From Gnetum montanum (Eukaryota > Streptophyta > Gnetopsida > Gnetales > Gnetaceae): DNA of 64,000 bases. The stretch lies in NCBI GenBank assembly GCA_015680685.1, contig MNCI01001420.1, forward strand, positions 143,995 through 207,994, in the 5' to 3' direction. Shown one piece after another: positions 1 to 11,455 of the stretch. The first letter of the stretch is position 1. Each line of letters opens with the position of its first letter. The translations under genes and the position numbers were made by a program. The notes beneath the pieces are model-generated. The model was given only the letters and a program-made list of their open reading frames with translations, had not been told where the DNA came from and ran no database searches.

Positions 1-240
1 CTTGCGTTCAGGTACAAAGCTGCTCGAATAAAGATCCGTTCACTTGGGACTCCTACTGCAGGCACATGGAAAATATTCTATCTCTGGAATGATCAAACTG
101 CCAAAGTTTCCCTACTTCTAGCCTAGGATGGGAAATGAGGGGAGTGCTGCCTCTTATTTATAGATTTGATGGCGGATCACGATATCGCATACGCAATATC
201 GTAGGGGACAATGCGATATTGCGTATATCACATCTCATCA
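1..240 (-). repeat. 3' LTR of element A, partial
   Basis: This segment aligns with 6115-6379 of the other LTR of the same element. It ends at 240 in CTCATCA, which is the TGATGAG start of the LTR on the minus strand. The end near 181-240 carries GATATC/CGATAT palindromes. The rest of the LTR lies left of the window. Confidence 0.92.
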
Positions 241-253
241 TACCCCCATGACT
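241..253 (-). other. Polypurine tract of element A
   Basis: On the minus strand this reads AGTCATGGGGGTA and abuts the TGATGAG start of the 3' LTR, the expected place for plus-strand DNA priming. The same tract precedes the 3' LTRs of B and F, and close variants precede those of D, E and B2. Confidence 0.85.
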
Positions 254-2115
254 GAATGAAAACTTGTCCTCGAGTTCCTTACAATAATATCAGGTAGGTA
301 TGGAATTATTGAGGGAGATGGAACTAATGGAATGACATGTGAATGGATCATTATTACAAGACTTTACAAAACTGGTGTTCATGACAACAAGGGTGAACAC
401 CAAGATTGCGCTTTTTGTTGTCCTTCGATAAACGCGCTATCAATCTTGCTCCTTGCATAGCTACTTCAGCGCTGCTCCATTTCGAGTGTTTGCTCCAGCT
501 CCAGATCCAATCCGTCGTTTATTTAATCACCATCTGCACACACAACATAGTCTTATATTAGCAAGGGTAAATGAATCTCAATGTAGTTGATACCTTGCTG
601 CGGTGTAAGTCCATTGGCTAAGTTGTGGTATGGCTGATATGGATATGGGAATATGTTACTGATGACTACCGAAGGTGTAGGGGTTAGGAAGAAAAATCAA
701 AAATTTTGGGGCTAAGAGAAAATCGAAAAAATCAAGCCCTGTACCCCCATGACTAATCGCGAACCTTTGGTAGCGTTAGAATGGAGAAAGAAAGATAGAT
801 ATAAAGGAACAACTATGGCATCGATAAAGTGGATGTCAAGAAGGAAATGAACAAAAATAAAATTAATTGCAAAATGTTAAGGGAAAGAATTTAACTAATT
901 CTCCAGATAGGAATGTCAGTGGCTCCTTCCCAAAGCAGGCTCATGCCCTTAATGCCCTGATAAACCCACATTCAAAGAGTCCGTAGGCTCCGGGAATGTC
1001 ATTTGAAACAAGAGTTAAAGTCTTAACCATAAGAAGTTACCAAAAAGAAAACAATGCATCAACCAAAATATATACACTAATGATACAACTGGCAATGAGT
1101 TGAACCCTGGAGAGAAAGATGGAGAGAATGGAATGGAATGGAATCCCAAGACAAGGTGGTGTATAGCCCCTTGTGTGGTTTATGATTAATGTGACTTGGC
1201 AAGTCTCATTCCAACTCCGACCTCAAACCAACCACTTTCAGTGACTTCGCATCAATGCATTCAGCTAAACCATCAACTTGGATAACAAGAATGCATCTCC
1301 CAAGAGCCACCACCATTCCAACGAAACAAAGGAGAAAATGGGAAGTGAGAGGGGCCTTAGTTAGAAGGAACACTTTTGGTTCCATAACCAGTGCTTGTAG
1401 CCCAAATTTTATTTCTTCTAAGGGGTGTGCTTTGAATTCTCACTTTGTTGTTTTTTTTTTGATTTTTTGCTTTTATGTGTGAGAACCACACCATGCAAAG
1501 ACTTCTTATTTTTATTGTCTCAGCTTCCGAAAGTTGGGTAACATCAAAACGGTAAGAAAGCCCAAGAAGAAAACATCCAAGCATCCAAGAGAATGACCAA
1601 CACAAAAGCATCAAGTTCCTTTGAAGTCACACCCTTTTCAATCCATGAGTCCTTCCTTGATTTGAGAAATACCCAGTCACTGATTCGTTAAAGTTCTTAT
1701 TAAGAAGGGGACTGTACATTTTCAAGCCGAGAGGAACCATAGAAATTGGTGGATGGATGGATGAAGTGATTTCATTGCCTGCCATATCAAAAGAAACATA
1801 CCTTAGTATTAACATTGTGACTTAAATGTAAAATCCAAACATTAGCAATCAATATAAAAATAGTTCATATCATCATACCGAACACTTATTATGGGACAAA
1901 CTTCCAGGGTGGATCACACACACACACACAAAAAGTGGAAAAGTATAACGATGTTGTACAACAAAAACTAGAAAAGTTAAAGAAATTTGTAAAAAAAAAT
2001 GTTGTAAAACAAAAACTTAAAAGAACTGAGGGTCCCATATGATCAGCATAGGTGGCCATCTCCCCCATTACTGAGTTGTAAGGGAGAGATCCGAAATAAT
2101 GAGCGTTTGTTTGAA
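254..2115 (-). other. Non-coding 3' region of element A
   Basis: No convincing gene is present. The stretch corresponds to the region after pol in element D (about 35290-37150 on the other strand). A CA microsatellite lies near 1916-1929. Two extra copies of the polypurine core occur at 744-754 and 2062-2072 (minus strand). Small ORFs here have no family resemblance. Confidence 0.7.
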
Positions 2116-2318
2116 TTTTGTAGAAGTGTTCAACTTCTCCCAATTGATGATCTTAGATTGAGGGGTGGAAGTTGGCGACACTCATAATTCAATGTGTCTA
2201 TGCCTTCGTTATGGGCATGGGTTTCCTCAGTTCGTTCCATGCACATTTTTCTACTCCTTTGAGCTGTCAACCACGGGGTATCTACTACTTCTTGTGTGGT
2301 TGCTACATACAGGCATCT

Positions 2319-2927
2319 TTAGTTTAAAGTTTCTTGGGCACACCTGTTACATGGAGGCATTTCCTCCATGTCATCACCCGATGAATCACTGTATGTGATG
2401 CATGGAACTTTCCTCTTCTCAATTTTTCCACATATGTTCATCTTGGAAATTTCCAAGGAAAGATCGCAGATCCTAAGGCATGCATCTACTGTACTTAGCC
2501 ATGCCCTTCCCATTATAATTGGGAAGTCCCCTTTGTTGTTGCTAACTTCGATCACTAGAAAATTAGCTGGGTAGGACCAACCACACATGGTGGTAATGAT
2601 GTCCTCCACCAAGCCCAAGGGAATGGTGATGGACTGGTTTGCCAGCTCTAGTTGAATGTTGCTCTTCTTAAGTTGGGGCAGGTTCCAGGCGTGATACATC
2701 TCTCGTGAAATTAAGTTGACTTCGGAACTTGAGTCAAGAAGAGCCCTATGTGGTTCATTTCCGATGATCTGCAAATATATTAAGGGACTCCCAGAGTCAA
2801 TTAGTTTTTTGGGAAGGTGGCCTACCTTGATCCAATCGGTTACGGTATGCGTTAACATAATCGTATGCGTTAAGCTCTGTTGGACTGAAGGGTGCTTCGA
2901 AGTGTTAGATGGTGGAGGAGTGTACAT
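2319..2927 (-). pseudogene. Element A protease domain (retropepsin-like), last coding part kept
   Basis: An open stretch of 202 codons carries the retropepsin-like region: a LLDS-x-S active-site loop followed by VNLIS, a middle segment with ITIPLGLVEDI, and a GRAWLSTVDA block before the domain end. The canonical active-site D-S/T-G reads D-S-S, so the glycine is replaced and the enzyme is probably dead. Matching domains occur in D, F and G. In those the RT region follows, but here the sequence runs through a short linker into post-pol sequence, which marks a large deletion. The call rests on motif order and on the other copies. Confidence 0.8.
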
Positions 2928-3053
2928 GGCCTCAACTACTTGTTGTTGCGAGAGTTTGTCTGGGCTTTTGGTTCTGAAGTAAGGTCTTCTTTTTTTACAG
3001 TTGTCAAAACCAGCAGCAGGTTGGATATTTACAGCTCTCGCAGCGTGATGTTG

Positions 3054-5371
3054 CTACGGTTGAGGAGGAAGTTCCCCTTGCATTATTGGAGCAGGAGGTG
3101 TTATGGGAACTACTTGTGGTGGAAGTGGTGCAGATGGATTAGGAGGATGGAACGAGTGTGAGATGTCTCCTGGAGGAGAAGAAGTCCTTTCGAAGTACTC
3201 TCGAACTTGGTAGTGATGGTTGGGAGTTGCATGATCCATAGAGTCACTTAGAGAAATTGGTTGCTGCACATAATAACCATAAGGATCACGCTGCCGGTAA
3301 GGGTACTGTTGTATTGGCAGTGGCATCCCCCATGACTGTGGGTATTGCCACTGCTGATGCTATCCGATGGGCTGTGGTGGAGTTCCACTTGGATAATACG
3401 TTAAGGATCGGTGGAACTGCCTTGGGTTACCTTGTGGATAAGGTAACCTTCAGGGTGTTTGCCGTTGGTTAAGTCTTGGATTAAGCGCATACACCCCAGA
3501 CTCCTGCAAATGTGAGATAATAGGGCAACATCCCTTAGGATGTTCATAGTAGCAGACCCCACATCCACTATCATCGTCTGAATCAGAATCCTCAATCCCA
3601 TCGGAGTTAGTGATTTTTCCCTTACCCTTGTTATGTGCAGGCCCTAAATCTCTCCGCTTTTGCTTACCTTTGTCACTACTTGGTTCTACCTTAGACTCTT
3701 CTACAATTTTTAAGACTGTTTCAATTCTTGAGTCTAAGGAATCCCACATTTGGTCTACTTTGGCCAATACCTCAGTTGTTAATTTTTGGACTGGCAAAGT
3801 TTTCCGATTCACCAACTCTTCGATTGGTGACTCATTCTCTTCATCACAAAATTTCACTCCCCTCTTTCGAAGGGAGGGATCACGGTGGTACTCTTTCGCA
3901 CTTTCCCTTTTTCGTAGCTCATCTTCTTCGTTTGCTACTTGCTCCAACAAGCTTTGTAATTCATGGGCTCTAAGTTGTGAGAGTCTCCCTTGGGCGTAAG
4001 TCCCAAGAGTTCTCCTCGTTTCATTCCTTAACCCATCCACGATGTGGCGAAGTTGATCCCGCTGAGCATACCCATGGCCTGGGCAATGATGTAACAATGT
4101 ATAGTAGCGGGCCATGGCAGCATCCAAGGGTTCATGATGACCTTGCTTCCAGCCTTGGATCTGCTTACACAAATTGGACACTCTGGAATACGTTTGATAC
4201 TTTTCATTGAACAGTTCTAGCATCGTACTCCACCTCCTGATGGTCTCTGGTTCTAAGGATCAGTACCAGCTCTCTACTTCCTTAGTGAGTGTCCTTGGGA
4301 ACAACTTAAGTTTTTGTCACTCACTGTCTAAATTTTGCAAGGCACAGGCATCATGGAATTCCTGTCAATGATTTTGCAGATCAGCATTGTATCCCCCTTC
4401 AAACCGTGAGAGATTATTCATGTCTAATCGTTTGATCTGGCTATCCTTTAAATGCCTTGTGGGAATCCTAACTGCCTCCGTTATGTCAAGCATACTTCGG
4501 GTTGCGAGTAGGGGCTCATCATGATCATCTCTTTCATGACACCTATGATGTCTGCATTGTTTCCTACTGTCCCTATGTCCTTGCCTTGTCCTCTCTCTCG
4601 ACTTTCCCGTCGAGGTCTCTCATCCTTTTTACTTTTATCCTCCCTTATATGTTCATGGTGGCTATGCCCAAATGTGGAAGGAGAGGGTGAGTGATGTGAA
4701 GAAGGGGAAGAAGAAGGGGAACCATCGCCATGATGATGTTTCTTGCCTTCTCTTCGGCTGCTATGGCCCCAATCGTTGTGACGATCAAAGTGCCCATCCT
4801 TAGCATGAGTGGTTGTTCCCTCTGTGAACAGCTGGTGTTCATAGGTATCAAAACTAGGGATATGTATCGTTGATCGTAGGTTCTGATACCATTCCTCCTC
4901 ACCATCGTTAGGAGGGGGGACATCATTTGTTAAAGAACCCATGATAAGGGGTTCTTCATCTCCTATTTCGCTAAGGACATGCGGGGCTTTGCCCTTCAAA
5001 AAAGCATGTTGACTCTCCTGCCTTAAGTCTCTCATACGTTGGGCATCTGTGGGATAATAATCCCTCATGTCAAAATCTTCTGGAATGTATTCGGCGTAAT
5101 GTTCTTGCATGCCAATCTGTACTAAGGCACAGAAAAGCATGCGATAGATTGATCGATCTGGGGGTAACACAATGTTACCTTGCAAGTCTCTCCACCGTAG
5201 TTGTTCATCCTGATGGAGAATAAAAGTAAAGTTAGGAATAGACTCATCAGGATGAGTATATGTCATCTTATATTGTTGAGGCACTGGCTAATTTTGGTTA
5301 TGTTTTTTATGTTGCCGACTGTCCTGTGTATGATCCTTAGGTGGTGAGTTGCTCTTATGAGAAGAAGGCAT
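3054..5371 (-). pseudogene. Element A gag (capsid/nucleocapsid) pseudogene
   Basis: The start at 5371 matches the gag starts of D (15334) and G (58358). An early in-frame stop is followed by an open stretch at 5284-4481 with the family block HQDEQLRWRD and GNIVLPPDRS. The middle part at 4223-3450 is alpha-helical and charged, and holds the GYAQRDQLRHIVDGLRNE segment typical of this Gag. The zinc knuckle near 3560 reads CGVCYYEHPKGCC, that is CX2CX3HX3C, shorter than the usual CX2CX4HX4C. A Pro/Gln-rich tail follows. Frameshifts separate the parts. Gag would package element RNA into virus-like particles. Confidence 0.82.
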
Positions 5372-5496
5372 TTTTATTGGTATGCTAATTTTACCATTAA
5401 TTAAATTTTTATCTTTTGATTAACCTGAAGGTTCATTAAGGTTCACAATGATGTGAGTGATATCCCTTATGTTCTATTCGGCGCATAAACACTTAG

Positions 5497-5514
5497 TCCC
5501 CGGCAATGGTGCCA
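5497..5514 (-). other. Primer-binding site of element A (tRNA-Asp type)
   Basis: On the minus strand this reads TGGCACCATTGCCGGGGA, one base after the 5' LTR. It matches 16 of 18 bases of the complement of a plant tRNA-Asp 3' end as I recall it (TGGCGCCGTTGCCGGGGA). Both differences are G to A. Confidence 0.82.
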
Positions 5515-5515
5515 A

Positions 5516-6379
5516 TGATGAGTGGCGAGGTACCCCTACACTCAACCATACAAAACAAGCATAGCACGCGCGACCCGGTCGAACTCTGCAGACTAAATGC
5601 CTAAATGCCCCATGGAACACTTGGGGTTAATCATTCGTTGTCTTCCCAAACTTACTTGTTGTTGTCACGGTGTATGGTTAAGTAAGTCCGAGGTATATGA
5701 TTTTTTTGGTCTTTTTTGGTTTTATCTCTTATGCTAAAGGGTGAAGGGTTGATGAAGCAAACTAACTCTAACTAATGTCCTAAGTCTAAATTAACTAGCG
5801 TTAGCATCCATTCCCAGTTACCGTACACACCCTGAACTATGCAACTGTGGCTACCAAACGCTAATCGTTACTGGGATCACCACACATAACGCACTTGCTC
5901 GTAGTGGTCATACTGAGGCACCTAACTAGCCTAAGTGTGACGAGTAGCCGATTCCTTGGGTAGCCGTACACATTCGTCAATGCTCGTAACCAAGTTGTAC
6001 TCATGCTGCGCTAACAACAGGTAATAAATAACATGTAATAAATAACAAGTAATAAATCCTATTCCATGCACTGCAAGGTTTATCCACAAAGCTCATCTTT
6101 ATTGTGATACACAACTTGCATTCAGGTATAAAGCTGCTCGAATAAAGATCTGTTCACTTGGGACTCCTACTGCGGGCACATGGAAAATATTCTATCTCTG
6201 GAATGATCAAACTGCCAGAGTTTTCCTACTTCTAGCCTAGGATGGGAAATGAGGGGAGTGCCGCCTCTTATATATAGATTTGGCGGCGGACCGCAATATC
6301 ATGTATGCGATATCGCAGGGGACAATGCAATATCGCAGCGGCCGCGATATCGCAGCCCATGCGATATCGCGTCTCATCA
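5516..6379 (-). repeat. 5' LTR of element A
   Basis: The repeat is 864 bp with terminal inverted repeats TGATGAG/CTCATCA. It matches 1-240 over its U3 end. The U3 edge (about 6285-6379) is packed with CpG-rich GATATCGC palindromes, followed on the minus strand by a TATA-like TATATAAGAGG run near 6267-6277. It is flanked by the primer-binding site on one side and element B sequence on the other. Confidence 0.92.
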
Positions 6380-6414
6380 AAAGGTTTAGTCATGGGGGAT
6401 ACCCCCCATTCTGA
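6380..6414 (+). pseudogene. C-terminal tail of the element B gag/pol reading frame
   Basis: The frame ends in FSHGGYPPF and a TGA stop. The gag-only element E ends its frame at the equivalent place with FSYGGYPPF and a stop (50415-50444), and element D ends pol with a related LSHGGDGYLC. The upstream part is replaced by the element A insertion. Confidence 0.6.
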
Positions 6415-7879
6415 CAAGCAAAATTAGTAAATGTTTTTCCTTTTCTTTGGTTTTACAATTTTTTGTTTTCCAATTTTTAATTTTTTAATTTTTCATCTTT
6501 CAATTTGTCATTTAATCTTTTTTAGAGTGATCTCATCTATGAATAAAATACTCATGTGACCTGTCAGTTGGGGTGTTATTCTATGTTATCGAGTCACAAG
6601 GGACAAATTATTTGGATAGTGAGCCCACAACATCCACCCACCCATTCTATTAATAAGAGGTTTTACTTTGGGTACAATGATATTCTTGTTATCATTAAAA
6701 CTTAAAATAACTTTGTACTTATTATGCCCAGAGCGAAGAGTGACGGGCTAAGAGGGAATGGTAAGAGTGTGACATTAAGGAAACTTGTAGATTCTCTTTG
6801 GTGACATCTATATGTGCTATCATGCAGCTTGGCTATATTAAGGTCCTTTTAGATCTAATGAAAAATGGGAGTAAGAGTTGTGATAAAGGCACTTAATAAA
6901 GGAACTCAATGTTGTTCTTGAGGGTCCCACTAGAAAGACATGCACCCATGCCTGAAGGTTGGTAGCTTCTCCGAATTCCCATTGAGAAAGATAAAGTGCA
7001 AAAGCGGCTAGAAGAAGAAAAAGAAAATAAAGAAGAAAAAAACCAAAAAGAAAAGATCAAGAAAAACATGCTGCAAACAAATTCAAATCACTCCTTCCTT
7101 GTGCAAATGCCAAGTGATTGTACAGCTTGCTGTTGTGATACTCCTATTGTTATCTATCATTGGATGAAACAATGTGATGTCACTGTTTAGAGGTATGGAC
7201 TTGGTTTTGACCTTGGAGCGATAGGCTAATGGTACTTTAATCATGTACAATGCTTTGGATTCATTATGCCCAGGGTAAGTTACCTCACGTCCCAATCTCT
7301 GCAATCCCTTCTACAATTCCTCTCATCCCACTGTCCAAGTTTTTCTAACTTGTGTCTTATGTGGCATAGAATTCATACTCTCATCCCAGTGGTATTTAAC
7401 TTGTGTCTTATGTGGCATACAATTCATACCTCATCACAGTGGTATTTAAGTTGTGTGTGTTTTGTTGCATCGGTGTAGATTACATTTAACCCTTCTAGTA
7501 CCTACGAACATTTTAAGGTGTGGTTACGTAAGGGCATAATAGGTTGGAACTTGCTTTGGGAAGGACCCACTTATGTGACTTTTGTAATTTGTACTTGTTG
7601 CACACCACCACATCATCTTATACCCTCCGAGTACTGCATTGTCGAATTTATTCTTTCCTTTATCATCATTTCAACCAAATGTTCCTTTGCACCACTACAT
7701 GTCCTTTCTTCTCACCCTATTCAAAATCTTCATTATATAATTCCACTTTATTACACTTTTGGTGCCTTAATGTCCACTTAACATTACCCCATATCTTTCA
7801 AATCTACCTCAAATCCTTCATTTTTGGCCGTGAAGACTTGAAAATTCATCAATTTTATTAATACCCTATTTTGGAAGGG
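6415..7879 (+). other. Spacer after the gag/pol frame of element B
   Basis: No supported coding region is present. The stretch is T-rich near its start and contains an A-rich purine block around 6990-7070. It aligns with 50445-51660 of element E, which shows it is a normal part of the family. The small ORFs here are not conserved between the two copies. Confidence 0.7.
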
Positions 7880-7965
7880 ACGCGATATCGAGTACCGAAT
7901 ATCGAGTCCCACATGATATCAGGTATGTGCTATCATGTCTATAAAACCTATATATATGGCTTCCC
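7880..7965 (+). promoter_or_regulatory. U3-like internal promoter module of element B
   Basis: A cluster of GATATC/CGATAT palindromes at about 7882-7935 is followed by CTATAAAACC and a TATATATATGG run (7939-7960). This copies the order seen at the LTR U3 edge (palindromes, then TATA box) but lies inside the element, about 510 bp before the accessory ORF. A similar module precedes the same ORF in element F. Promoter function is inferred. Confidence 0.5.
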
Positions 7966-8440
7966 CCATGCGTGTAGAAGTCATTTTCAACTGTTGATCC
8001 GAGGGGAGTTGTTGCAATTTTCTTCCACGATTTTTCACACTTTATGCGCCTACCCTTTCATTGTCAATATCTTGCTCATTAATGCTCTGATTTCTCTTCT
8101 GATTGAACCTACTTAAACCTGGAGTGTTTAACTAGATTGTGGGGGAGGGTTACACTCTGATTTGTGCATAACTTTTTCAAAATTTGTTATCACCCAAAGG
8201 ATATCATAAAGGTAAGCAATATTAAAAAATATTAAGAATTCATGCCAAACTAATTTTCTTCCTTCACCCAAATCATATAAATTATTATTGGAGTCACTTG
8301 ATCAAATTGGGCTCGACAATAAAACTTTTAGGGGGATTTCCTTGAAAAATTTTCAACTTTGAAATCACACTAAGAAAGAATTCAAAATTTATTAAAGGAA
8401 ATGAGTAAGGTATAAGATAATTAAACCTTGTTAAATGATC

Positions 8441-8471
8441 TTATTAACAATTGATCCCGGTGTGATTACAG
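8441..8471 (+). promoter_or_regulatory. Splice-acceptor-like sequence directly before the accessory ORF (element B)
   Basis: TTATTAAC, a possible branch-point sequence, is followed 20 bases later by GTGATTACAG, and the ATG starts at the next base. Elements E and F have the same arrangement at the same place. The pattern suggests a spliced subgenomic transcript. Confidence 0.5.
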
Positions 8472-11270
8472 ATGGCTCCTAAATGAGGATAATAGAGAGG
8501 ATCCTCTCAAGGTGTAGCCAAACATCCAAGGAGAAGCAGAGGCCAAGGACCTCCAGTAGAACATTCAGAATAGGAGGCACAATCATTTAGCATCCATCAA
8601 GAAACCCCTGTTACTGCATAATCCGGTCAAGCGAAAGGTGGAGAAGGTAGGGCACCTGAACAAGGACAACATCTCACGTTGTCCCGAGAATGCGTTCAGG
8701 CCATTCAGGAAAGATCCACATCTGCTATAGTGATCGTGGAACTTAATTTTGGATCTTTCACCAAATTCCCCCGTGAGCCAGTTAAAGATCAACTCAAGGG
8801 ATCTCCATTATGGCCTGTCCTCTCAAAAAGTAGAGAATGGTATTTGGGGAAAACTTATCAATTTTGGCATAATAAAGAGGAAGGCACCACCACTGACATT
8901 GATAGAATTTTAGTTGATTTCTTTGCAAAGGTCATTGTGGAAGTTCTGAATCTTCCGAATACAGGGCCCAAAGTTGCTCATTTGTCCACCCACTTCGATG
9001 CTGATGCATGAAAAGTATGGCTAAAGAGGACATACAACAACGAAGACAAAACACATGGAAAACTGACCCTTGAAGAAAGAATTCATTTCAAAACTGGCAT
9101 CTATCACATCTTCCCAATGAAGGGGCTATATAGGATCTCTACCTATGCGGTCTAGGGAAGCATAATCTTTCTTGGCAAGGTTGATGCCAATTTTCCACAT
9201 TTGTATCTAATATAAATATTGAGGCAATTCGAAGAATGCAAGACAGGAAAGTTTGCATTGCCCTTTCCATGTCTGATCAGGAAGCTGTGCCAGCATGCTG
9301 GAATTCTAGGATACACTAATGATGTCCTCAAAAAGGCTCAAAATGCTTTATATGTTGAATTACTAAAACCACCAACACTAAGAAAAGATGTTGGTAAGAC
9401 ATTAGAGCCTAAATAGGAGTAGATGGTTGAGCCCATTGTGCCTCAAACAGTAGGCCTAACCAACTTCCAGACATGAGGCTCAAATAACAACAAGAACCAG
9501 AGCCTAGCACGCAGCCCACGGGCCAGCAGAACTAACCACCATTGCTACCACAAGAGTACTCACTATCGATGAGCCATCTCAGGGCCATCATAGAAATGGT
9601 CAGTTGGGGAAGTCGCGATGAGGCCAATCTCTTCAAGGTGATCAACGATGTCATATAGCCCACCATCTCAATCGGTCATGCAAGAGGCAAGGTCTCAATA
9701 CAAATAGGAGGAGGGGAATCACATTGGTCACAACAACTTTTTGGGAATGTTGCATCATTTCAAGTACAATTAGAAACTAGTAAAGGTGTCACAATAGTGA
9801 TCATGCAATGCCAGGATGCAACTAGAGTAGCAGAAGTGGTCATGGACCACATCAAAGAGTCATTTAACGTCACTGTTATGCCACCAGTGGATCTCATAGG
9901 AGCATGCGATGCTCAAGTTCTAGCCAATTCCTCCATGATTCCTGTGGAACATGAGGATGCTCTAGATCGTTTGCTGCAAACAAGACAAGTAATGACATCA
10001 TTTTTTGACATTCCCCAAGATATTATAGCAATATAATCAAACCTCATTTCCAACAAGGGAAAGTTGGTTATGGTTGAGGTTAGGACTGAACACACAAAAG
10101 ATGAGTTGAGAAGACTCCAGAAGAAGTTCGTTGCCCTATAAGATACATAGTGGAATCCATCCCAACTTGTTTCAACTGATCAACTAGAATGATTTAGGAC
10201 AGGGCAACTAAATAAATTATTAGAGGAGAATAAAAGGGTAGTAATGGACAAGGAGAAGGTAGATTGGGATGCTTCAAAAGCACAGGCTCAAACATATGCA
10301 CATGCAAAAGCACTCAAAGCCTTACAAGAAGAAAATAAACTCCTTGCTATCAAAAATTTTCAATTGATAGCAATTGAAAAAAAAAGAATGTTCTTGAGGA
10401 AAGTTTCTAGAAAATGCGAAAACAACTAATAAGAGTCAACCAAGACATAATTCACTTAGCCAGAGAGAACAAGACCCTCTCAATGGAGGAGGTATGCATC
10501 ATTCGTTAGAAGATGACTGTTGAAATAACCGCATGATAAAACAAAGCTAAGTGACATAAAAAGTTGAAGGAGCATTTCTGGGATCAAGTGGGGATGTATA
10601 AGGAGATAATTGAAAAAGAGATCTATATGGCTAAGGCTCACATAAACTCTTTCAGTGCTTAAAACACTGACTGGCGAGCCATATTTGACACTTACGCCTT
10701 CGTCCACCAAGTAGAATTAAAGAGTCAAGACCTACAGATCTAAGATCTCATAGAATATATGGAGTTGGTAAACCTGCAGTATGCCAACTTGGCCATGTTA
10801 ACAACAGGATGCCCGAGGACTGAACTTGAAAAATAGGTAGCTACCACCTACACCAAATATGAAACAGAGTTTGCTAAACATAAAAAGATACTACAGAAAT
10901 TGGAGGTAGAAAATTCTAAATTAGAGGTGGTAAAAGCTAGCTACTAAGGTCAAAGAGATGTTGCAGTAGATTTGGCTCAACAGCTCACAGATTATCAAGA
11001 ATGTAAAGACAAAGCCAGAGCCTACGAGGAGGAACAACAATTGTTTGCAGCATGGCATGTCAAAGCTAATTAAATGTTCCTGCAACTACCATGTCCATAG
11101 AAGGTGCCAACTCCATGAAATATTGGGACATCAGCGCGGACGACACATGACCCCTGAACAACGGAAGAAAAGCTTCAAGCTCTCCTTCAAAAGTATCCAT
11201 TTCCAAAGCCTGGAGCACAAGATAAGGGGAAGAAGCCCATGTAGGAGCCATTGCCACCAAGAACCACATG
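8472..11270 (+). pseudogene. Accessory ORF (aORF) of element B, broken
   Basis: About 930 codons between the spacer and the 3' LTR, sense to the element. I do not recognise the family. Visible parts, in order: a basic Gly/Ser/Pro-rich start (MAPK); a conserved block near 8736-8880 with ELNFG and a REWYLGKTYQFW segment; a second block near 9219-9410; a VEHEDALDRLLQTRQ-type segment at 9915-10035; a Lys/Glu/Gln-rich, probable coiled-coil region to about 11000; and a C-terminal block with AWHVKAN and LPCP before an EEKLQALL segment (11045-11200). Stops and at least one frameshift break it. The order matches the aORF of F. The position recalls the env-like ORF of Athila elements, but I see no signal peptide or membrane segment. 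Confidence 0.65.
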
Positions 11271-11442
11271 AGTTCCAAACAATTTTGTATTTTATATTTT
11301 GTGTGGGTGTCCCAATTTTGTTTTGTCTAGTCCCACTACGGCATGAAATAATCCACAATCAGCTCATAATCACATATTTATCCACTGTGTAATCAAATAA
11401 ACTTGTTTCTCATTTTCTTAACTCGAGGACAAGTTTTTATTT

Positions 11443-11455
11443 AGTCATGGGGGTA
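11443..11455 (+). other. Polypurine tract of element B
   Basis: AGTCATGGGGGTA abuts the TGATGA start of the 3' LTR at 11456, as in A and F. Confidence 0.85.

Larger units (their letters stand above)
1..6379 (-). mobile_element. Element A: pol-deleted Ty3/gypsy LTR retrotransposon, nested in element B
   Basis: The element reads on the minus strand: 5' LTR (5516-6379), primer-binding site, gag, protease, a short 3' region, polypurine tract and a 3' LTR cut by the window start. Reverse transcriptase, RNase H and integrase are absent, because the protease-RT linker joins directly to sequence matching the pol end of element D near 2105-2140. It sits inside plus-strand element B, whose reading resumes at 6380. 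Lineage (Athila/Tat-like) is inferred from family resemblance to D, F and G. With no pol it could move only with enzymes supplied by relatives. Confidence 0.88.

Noticed and set aside
7266-8116. Small plus-strand ORFs (60-105 codons) in the element B spacer
   Set aside because: The corresponding ORFs in element E are not conserved in length or frame across the spacer, so no coding constraint is visible.
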